Shown here: positions 44,901 through 53,900 of the stretch, piece by piece
Layout of the letters: each line of letters starts with the position of its first letter
How positions within the stretch are numbered: position 1 is the first letter of the stretch
NCBI RefSeq assembly: GCF_004210375.1
Contig: NC_134835.1
Coordinates: forward strand, 73,376,447-73,440,446
Direction of reading: 5' to 3'
DNA from: Tachypleus tridentatus
Lineage: Eukaryota; Arthropoda; Merostomata; Xiphosura; Limulidae
DNA: 64,000 bases
The notes under the pieces: generated by a model
Seen by the model: only the letters and a program-made list of their open reading frames with translations
Told to the model about the DNA's origin: nothing
Databases searched by the model: none
Program-made: the position numbers and the translations under genes

Positions 44901-47900
44901 ACATTTGCAAGGGTCATTATTTACCATCCTTCATTTCAGTAATTTATTTCTCATGGCATCACATTACATTAAAAGTGCCAAGTAATGTCAATATGTTATA
45001 CATTGCATGCCATTCTACCATAATTTTACTCCTGCTGTGGTTGTCATGAGATGCTGATTTGTGATGTCTTAATATTTTTAGCATAGCACTGCAGAGAGAG
45101 TATATCTTGCAAGACAAGAAACATTATCTTAAATAATCATTTTACATTATGGAAACGCAACAAAACCATATTGGAAGTTGCAGGCTACTCACATCTAATT
45201 CAAAGTCCCTACTTAATGAGTAACCTATGGATACCATTGGTTGAATCAACAGAAAGTCTTTCTGCCAATCAGCAAATGTCCTCCACAACCCCCCAGAATA
45301 CTATATAAAGCAACAACACCATATGCACACTGACCTGAAGACAATTGATAATTACATGTCAAAGGTTATGGTGATGAAATGGAACACACTGAAAATGACA
45401 CTTACTTGTCTTGAAATATGTGAGCAATTAATTAAGTTGCAGTATTTATACTTTGTCCTTTGACAAGAGAATGACTGGCATTGCTTTATGGCCAATTGAT
45501 GAATTGTTCCACACACTGAACATGAATAACAATGTAAATAAATCCTCAGAACAGAAAATTGGCAATTTCAGTCTTAAAAACAAAATACCATATTATCTAC
45601 ACAGGAGTATACCCCACAGTTGGCATTTTTGAAAACTAATATTAACATACAGTCATGTGAAAAACTTAGGACACCCTATGAAAGCCTGTGTATTTCTGTA
45701 ACATTTTTGGATATATGAATATTTAATCTCAATTTTAACAATACTGAGAGATTATAGGAATATAACTAAACAATTAAAATGGAAGAAAAGACTTTTCAAG
45801 ATCTGTAAATATATGTCTACAAAAATGCATATTCTAACTGAGGAAAAAGTTAGGACCCCCCACATTTATTCCCACTTAAAATGGCTCAACTAACACACAG
45901 GTGTATCACACTTGGTGAGAGCAAAAGAGCTGTCTGAGGCCTTCAGAAAGAAAATTGTAGTAGCTTATTAGTCTGGTAAGGGATTTAAAAAGATCTCAAA
46001 AGATTTTTAAATCATCCATTCCAATATCTGGAAAATAGTCAACAAGTGGATGGCTTTCAAAACAACTTCCAACATGCCCAGGTCTAGTCATCCAAGCAAG
46101 TTCACCCCGAGAACAGACCACAAGATGCTAAAAGAGGTCTCCAAATACCCTAACATATCATCATGGGACCTACAGCAGCCTCTGGCTACTGTTGATGTGA
46201 AAGTGCATGCCTCTACAATCAGAAAGAGACTGCACAAGTTTAACTTGCATAGGAGGTGTGCAAGGAGGAAACCTTTGCTCTCTAAGAGAAACATCAAGGC
46301 CAGACTGAAGTTTGCCAGAGAGAATGTAGACAAAGACCAGGACGTCTGGAATAATGTTCTTTGGACAGATGAGTCCAAAATTGAATTATTTGGACACCAG
46401 ATCAGAGGACATGTTTGGCATGAACCAAATACAGCATTCCAGGAAAAGAACCTCATACTAACTATGAAGCATGGAGGTGGAAGTGTCATGGTTTGGGGCT
46501 GCTTTGCTGCAGCAAGACCCAGACAGCTCACAATCATAGAATCCACCATGAATTCTACTGTGTGTATCAGAGGGTGCTTGAGGATCATGTGAGACCATCT
46601 GTATGAAAGTTAAAGCTGAAGCGGAACTGCACCCTGCAACATGACAATGACCCAAAACATACCAGTAAATTCACCAAGGACTGGCTGAAAACTAAGAAAT
46701 GGAGAGTCCTGGAATGGCCGAGTCAAAGCCCAGGTCTTAATCCCATTGAGATGCTGTGGGGTAACTTGAACTGGGCTGTACATACAAGAAACTCCTCAAA
46801 CATCTCACAGCTGAAAGAATTCTGCATTGAGGAGTGGGGAGAACTTTCTTCAGACCGATGTCAGAGACTGGTAGATGGCTAAAAGAAGCATCTCACCGCA
46901 GTTATTTCAGCCAAAGGGGGTAACACTAGCTATTAGGGGGTAGGGTGTCCTAACTTTTTCTTCTGTTAGAGTATGCATTTTTCTAGAATTACATTTACAG
47001 AAGATCTTGAAAAGTCTTTTCTTCAGTTTTAATTGTTTAGTTATATTCCTATAATCTCTCAGTATTGTTGAAATTGAGAATAAATATCTATATATCCAAA
47101 AATGTTACACAAATACACAGGCTTTCATAGGGTGTTCTAACTTTTTCACATGACTGTACATAACTCACTGTTTGCTTGCATAAAAATACAGTATATTAAA
47201 ACAAGTCAAATGCATATACACATGTTTATTATACTGTTGATTATCACAGCTGTATCCATATCTTTAAGTAATTGTCTTTTTCTTCAGTCCACACAAACCA
47301 ATTCAATTATTTTGAAGCAAATTACTTCATCTGTACTCTGTTTTAATAATACAATCTGTGATAATTTATTTAAAAGTTGCCACTATACACTCTTTATGAT
47401 TAAAAGCACAATTATATAGACAAAACCTATCAATCTAACCTTGTCTAGTTAACTATATTGACATGTATATATACACATACAACAGCAGTCTCAAACATTC
47501 CACACACTAATAAATGTTATAATAATACTCAGTAATTAAAGCAGTGAGAAAAATTCAGAAGGTTTGACTATTATGATATTAAATCAAATTGGAACTGCAC
47601 AAAATATTCATGTGCAGTTATGTAAAAAAATCTGTGATAAACTGCCTCTTCTGAAATAACTAAATATGACACTTGCACTATACCTAATTATCTAAACTAT
47701 AATACTTGTATTACCTTGGCTATCCTTTACTGCTCATGTCTTAAGGTTTCAGTGACTTACATTAAAATTTTTGTGTATGTTATGTCAACTAATATAATGA
47801 TATTTTAGTTAATAATCCATATTTTAATAATATACAAGTTTTAAGTGCTTAATTTTATAAGTCAATATTTTAAAATACTGAATTTCCCCTAGTGTGAAAA

Positions 47901-50900
47901 ATGTGACTTTTTTACTTTTCTAGGCATACCCTAATCTCTATTATATTCCCACCCCTCCAATAAGTATGCAGTTTAACATAAATTACTCACTATAAAGTAT
48001 TCTTAGACAAACCATAATGTGTTTATAGCCTTCAATCTTGTTTGGTTATTCACCCATTAAATATAAAATCAGACCCCTTTTGCCACATCCTCTCTTTCAG
48101 GATTTGTTAATAGTTTTCTGTTATTCTTTAAACTGTATTATGTATAACCAACAGAAAGTCAAGATTATCAGTTATCAAATGACATTATATTACATTGTGT
48201 TCTGAATGGATAAGTATCAGTTTCTCTTATAGTACAACTTCAGTTCAGGTATCAATTTCTCTTGTAGTACAACTTCAGTTCCTACAGGAATCACAATAGT
48301 TAGCTTGGATAGATTTGTAACAGCTCTTCTTGTATAGTTTGAAAGCAAGAAAAAATATGATAATTAGGGGAAATTGTTTCCTTTTTGCTGTTATTATAGT
48401 ATAGTATGGTGCATTATTTAATTAAACATTTAGTGCATTACTAACTTTAGCTAGGGTTAAGTGTCATCAACAACAAGAAAAAGAAGTACTTTATTGTTTC
48501 TCATGTTTATTATTTATTATTATAAAAGTAACTAAAATGTGAAAACAGGGATATCTGTAGGATTTGTTACGGTTAGGTTAGGTAAAATAAGTAATATAAT
48601 AAAAGCATTTTACCAGGCATGCATGCGAGCAGCTTAAACTAACTTGTGCATAAGTTAATTTAATAGCTTTATGTGAGATTTTTGTTTCCCAAGTCATGTA
48701 CAACTTATAATGACATGAATACTAGTTAGATATGGTTGAAAGGGAAATAAACTAATAAAATCTAAGTATAAATAGATGTATACAGTTACAAGTTTAAATC
48801 TACTTAGTATAAACAAATGTATATTTGTGTAACAATTTGAAGTTGTTCTAAAAAGAAAAAAAATGGTAATTTAGACTTATTTCAATTTATCTGGGTGATT
48901 ACAAATTTGGTTAAATTGACAGATCTCAAAGAGTGTTAGTGTAGAGAAAGTAAAAGATAAAATATAAAGTTTACTGAAAACACTTGAGGTTTCAGAGATT
49001 ATTTAAATGAAAGTTGAGATGAAGAAGAGTATTTTTAATCTTAACGTGAAAATAACTTTACATATGGACTAGAAAAAAATACTATATTAATTTATAATTT
49101 TTAATTTATTAAAAATGCATCACTAAAAATTATTTTTATGTATGTGAAAGACTTGCAATGTTTAGTGAAAGTGTGCCAAGTTTTGTTAAGATGTACTTAC
49201 TATGTTAAAAGTTAGTAGCATCAAAACTTAGACTTTAAACAAGTACAAACAGGTTATGTAGATAGTCAAGTTGAGAGAGTTAAATAGTCATGCATATCTA
49301 ATGTGTAAGTTTTAGTTAATTTGATGATATACAAACTCAAAAAGTAAAGTGAAATGAGCATGAAGTTTATAAGTATATTGATGATGTTTTGAACGCTTGA
49401 TGGAATTTGTTTTACAGTTCAAGAACACATAAGAGAAAGGGCTCTCAGCCGCTTGTTAACTTTGGTCGACATCCCTGTCTTGGAACCCATTCTGATGACT
49501 CCGTATAATCTCCCAAAAGTCAGTCCATCTAAAGAAACTGTTATCATACAGAATGAAGTCACTCACTCTTCCTTTACTAAATCTGTTGTTCGACAGGCCT
49601 TGTGGAGAATTCCGTGGGTTGAATTGGCAACTGCTTGTATGGATGGACCTCCAGAAGGTATTGATAAGTTGTGGTCAGCACAAGCTTGCAAGCTGCATTG
49701 TTATCAAGCTGTTGTAGAGTACTGCCACAGATTGCCATCATCAGTCTTTCCTGTGTCCTACTTACAGATATACCTGGCTATTATAAAGCTTCTGAGAGAA
49801 AATAAACCTACTCAGGCACAAGAAGTGGTACAGTTGTTGCTAGTCATTTTGCCATGGCAACGACGTCATCAGTTACTTAGACTTCTTCAGTTTTTAGACT
49901 TGGTTTCAAATGATGTATTGGTTGTTGTTGATAAACAGGTGAGTTTATGTATTTAATTCAAAGTGCTGTTTTTTTTATTAAAGGAAATAATAAGTTTGAA
50001 AGATATGTAATCTGATAAAATTTAAATGTCTTTTGTAGTAACACATAAAATCTGTGGTTTTTATGATAAAATATTGAAAGCTATAACCTGCTTTTTTTAA
50101 ACAAATGTAGATATCTACAAGAAATATTTATGATTTTTATAGTTTCTTGTACTAATCATGCTTGACTGTCTTTGACATTTAAAACTAATTCTGTTTAGCT
50201 CATGTTTCATTGTCCTTTTGTTGACAGCTATCAAATCATGAAGCTATTCTTCGAGACTTCTCAGATATTGTCTTATCTCACCTGTTAATCTCTCTTGACC
50301 ATAGTTGTAACTTCCTAGACTTCTTAATCTCAAGAATACCATCTTTGCTTTCTCTACCTGAATGGCTAACTACTCATTCCATAACAGAAGGTAAGTATAG
50401 TTGATAATATTACACACAGAATAATTTTTTTCTTATATGGCACTGAAGGTGATAGTATCATCTAAAGTCTTGTGTCTTATGGAACCATCATGCAAGAACA
50501 GGTTATACTTTCTCAGTAATAAAGTTAAAATAATCAATCTTATTTTTAGAAAATATAAGTATTGAAACAAAGTGTTATGATGAATGGAAACTATTGGCAA
50601 AAATTTATTTGTGATTGACTGATTTTGAAAAAAATGGAACCAAAACTAAGATAATTTAGATGTAGTAGTTGAATAAACTGATAATCTTTCAGATTAGGAA
50701 ATTTTACCTCTTAAATTAAATAAATGATCTAGTATTTTTAGTTTTGCTACAAAGACTATCTTAATAATGTTTTCATAAACTTTCTTGGAATGCAACATGT
50801 TCTTGCAATAACAAATTATGAAATGTTTATTGTGTACAGTTCATACTTGTTCTTAGAGTGGTAATTATATGGATTTCAGCATTTTCTGTTCCTTGGTATT

Positions 50901-53900
50901 TTATCTCTATGGTAATTTCTGGGTCACAGATTTCCCTTAGCTTAATATGTTAAGGCCTGCTGATTGGGGGTTTGAAAATATTGAATTACAGAATGCATTT
51001 ATATTTCACTCTAAACTCTGAATAAAACACATCCTTTTGCTTTTGTCTTTAATAAATGTTTATGACTTGGGCATGTACTTACTGTCTTTTTTCTGTTCTC
51101 AGAAAGAGGATACATATACAGTGGTACCTCAGTTCTTGAACTTAATCCGTTCCAGAAGGCTGTTCGAAAACTGAATCAATTTTAAATTTAACTGCACTTT
51201 ACCTGTGCTGAGGAGAGTTGATGGCATCAGTGAAAGGTGGTGAGGATCATGAAGAGTAGGAGGGTTATTATCATTTGGAAGGGGAGTCACTTTTCATAAA
51301 AATGTCAGGTAACTCTCCTTCTGAGGTTCTTTCTCTTTTCTGTCTCTTTGCACTGCTACAACCTGCTTGAGACTCACTGGACCTATTTCTCACTAAAAAC
51401 TTGTCTAATGAGGTTTGTTTCTGCCTAATACCCTCCCCATGTCTCACCACACTATGTATGCCACTTCTCTCCCTAAATTTTTCAAACCACCCCCTACTTG
51501 CCTTAAAGGCATCACTTGTATCAGAACTCATTCCAGGGGTGTTTTTCAGGAGGTCAGCATGCAACTGCTTTGATTTCTCACAAGTAGTGATCTCAGAAAT
51601 GCTATCAACAGCTAATTGTTTTTCGTTTACCCAAATCAGCAACAGTTTTTCTACCACTTCCATTGTTTGTGATCTTTGTTTCGTAAGCACTGTCACTACT
51701 TTCGCAACATCAGCTCCTTTGATGACCTCTTTATTTTTCAGTATGGTGCAGACTGTATACTTCACCATACCAAACTGTGTAGCAAGGTCAGACATGCGAA
51801 CATCACTCTCACACTTTGCTATGAGATCTTTTTTCACCTCTATTGTGGTTCTAACAACTTTTCTTTTTGGTTTGCTGCTTTCATTATCCTTCTTTGACCC
51901 CATGATGGCTTATTTAATCAGAAAATTTAGAAAAACAAAAAAAAAAAACCATTGAAAAACGAGAACGTTCACAGCAGATTTTAGCAGAGGTGTGGACTGA
52001 GTGACAAGTGCGGGTAAAATGTTTTGGGCAAGCTTGGCGTGGGCCGAAAATGGTCGAAGGATCGTTCAGGTCATCAGTCGAGTTATATCGGGGGTTTGGG
52101 GCATTACAGTTTGGTTTAGGAACCGAGTTTAAGTTTGACAACCAAGACATTTTTTTCTCAATCAATATGTTTGAAAACCGAATTGTTCGAGAAGGGAGTC
52201 GTTCGAGAACTGAGGTACCACTGTATTTGACCAAGTCAATAGTCTTTATTATGCACAGAGAGAAAACAGAAGGACAAATGTTTATTTGTCAAAGAATGAA
52301 GAAATATTTATCTTGCCAGCTCATTCTGTTCGCTCTTCTAAATTATTCTAAAACTAAAGTTAAATGTAAAATCAAAAGGAAAACAACTGCAGCAAATTAA
52401 GTTAAAATATAAACATTCAAATGTTTAAACTAAGTTAAAATTCTAAAAGGTCCATTTAATGGGGCAAAGCTGGTTTTGTATAAACAAAACACACTTCGAA
52501 ACCACAAAAAGCCAAGCTTGTACACAACTCCACTTTGTGCATGCTATCTCCATCTACTGTTATCTGATTTCAAAAGAACTGTTAGCCCTCAGCCACTTTC
52601 TAAATGATAACCATCTATCTCACTATATTATAAGTTATTTTTTGTGTAAAAACATGGCTAATTGTCACATACCATATGCACTGAAGAAAAGGAAAGTTGA
52701 GTGGTTTACTTGGACAACTGTAAGTTACGGAAAACTAACCCATGGTAGTCTTGTACTGCATGTTCATTACTGTCTTATAATGTGGGGAGCAATTTTGTGT
52801 TTTATTGATAATTTATAGTATATGTTACTCTTAAACTGTGGTAGCTACAGAAAGTCAGCTTAACAAATAAAAGATGAGTAAATTATGATAGCATTACAGT
52901 TTTTATCAGAAATATAATGATTCAATAAACAATTTAATGTACATTTAAGTTAGTTCCAAAATAAGTGAGAAGTGTTATGGAATTATTTGTGTAGTTGTAA
53001 ACTTTTGGTGTACTATGAGAAATTTCAAAGAATAATTATCTGTGTTAAATTTTATACCTAGTTTGTGGTTACTTATCTAATGAAATTTGTATCTTTAGTT
53101 CTCATTTGAAATTGAAAGTGGAGTAACTGAGCTTTGTGTATTTCAAATTAGTTTGTTTGTTTGTTTTGTATTTTGTGCAAAGCTACACAAGGGATATCTG
53201 TGCTAGCTTGTCCCTAATTTAGCAATGTAAGACTAGAGGGAAGGCAGCTAGTCATCACTACCCACTGCCAACCCTTGAGCTACTCTTTTACCAACTAATA
53301 GTGGAATTGACTGTCAAATTATAATGCCTCCCTGGTTGAAAGGACAAGCAAGTTTGGTGCAACGGGAATTCGAATCGGTGACCATCAGATTACAAATCGA
53401 ACGCCTTACCCCACCTGGCCATGCCAGGTCTTATTTCAAATTAAAATTCTGATGTATGTTTATCATCTTATAACTATATTAAGTTCATTTATTTAGTCTT
53501 ATGGCAGTATTATTTAGAAGAAAGATATCTGTATATTCAGCTACATATGGAGCACACTTGAATTAGGTTATGCCAGAAGCCTCTATTTTCACATGTTATT
53601 CTGATTGGTGGTCATATTTTAATAGGTAAATTTTTGTTTTTTGTATATTATATTTGAATGTGAACTCTTATATTTAAATAATTGATCTTGGTTAGCATTT
53701 GTTAATGATGATGCATTTTCTTTTTATCAGTTTATTGTATTGTTTTTGGTAAAACTTGTCTCTCATTGCAGTTAAAAATTGAAAATATATCAAAGTCCTA
53801 CAAGTTTTTAGTGCTATTATTGTTATATCAATAACCTCAGATTTATCCCAGTAGTGAAGAAGAAATCTTTAACATCTATGACTTCATTTTCTATTATTTT

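Noticed and set aside
46088-46588. 166-codon minus-strand ORF
   Set aside because: Antisense shadow of the Tc1 transposase.
51401-51955. 184-codon plus-strand ORF
   Set aside because: Antisense shadow of the Tigger-derived ORF.
52459-52818. 119-codon plus-strand ORF in DEPDC7 intron 6
   Set aside because: Composition and lack of motif fit chance; no splice or repeat context supports it.
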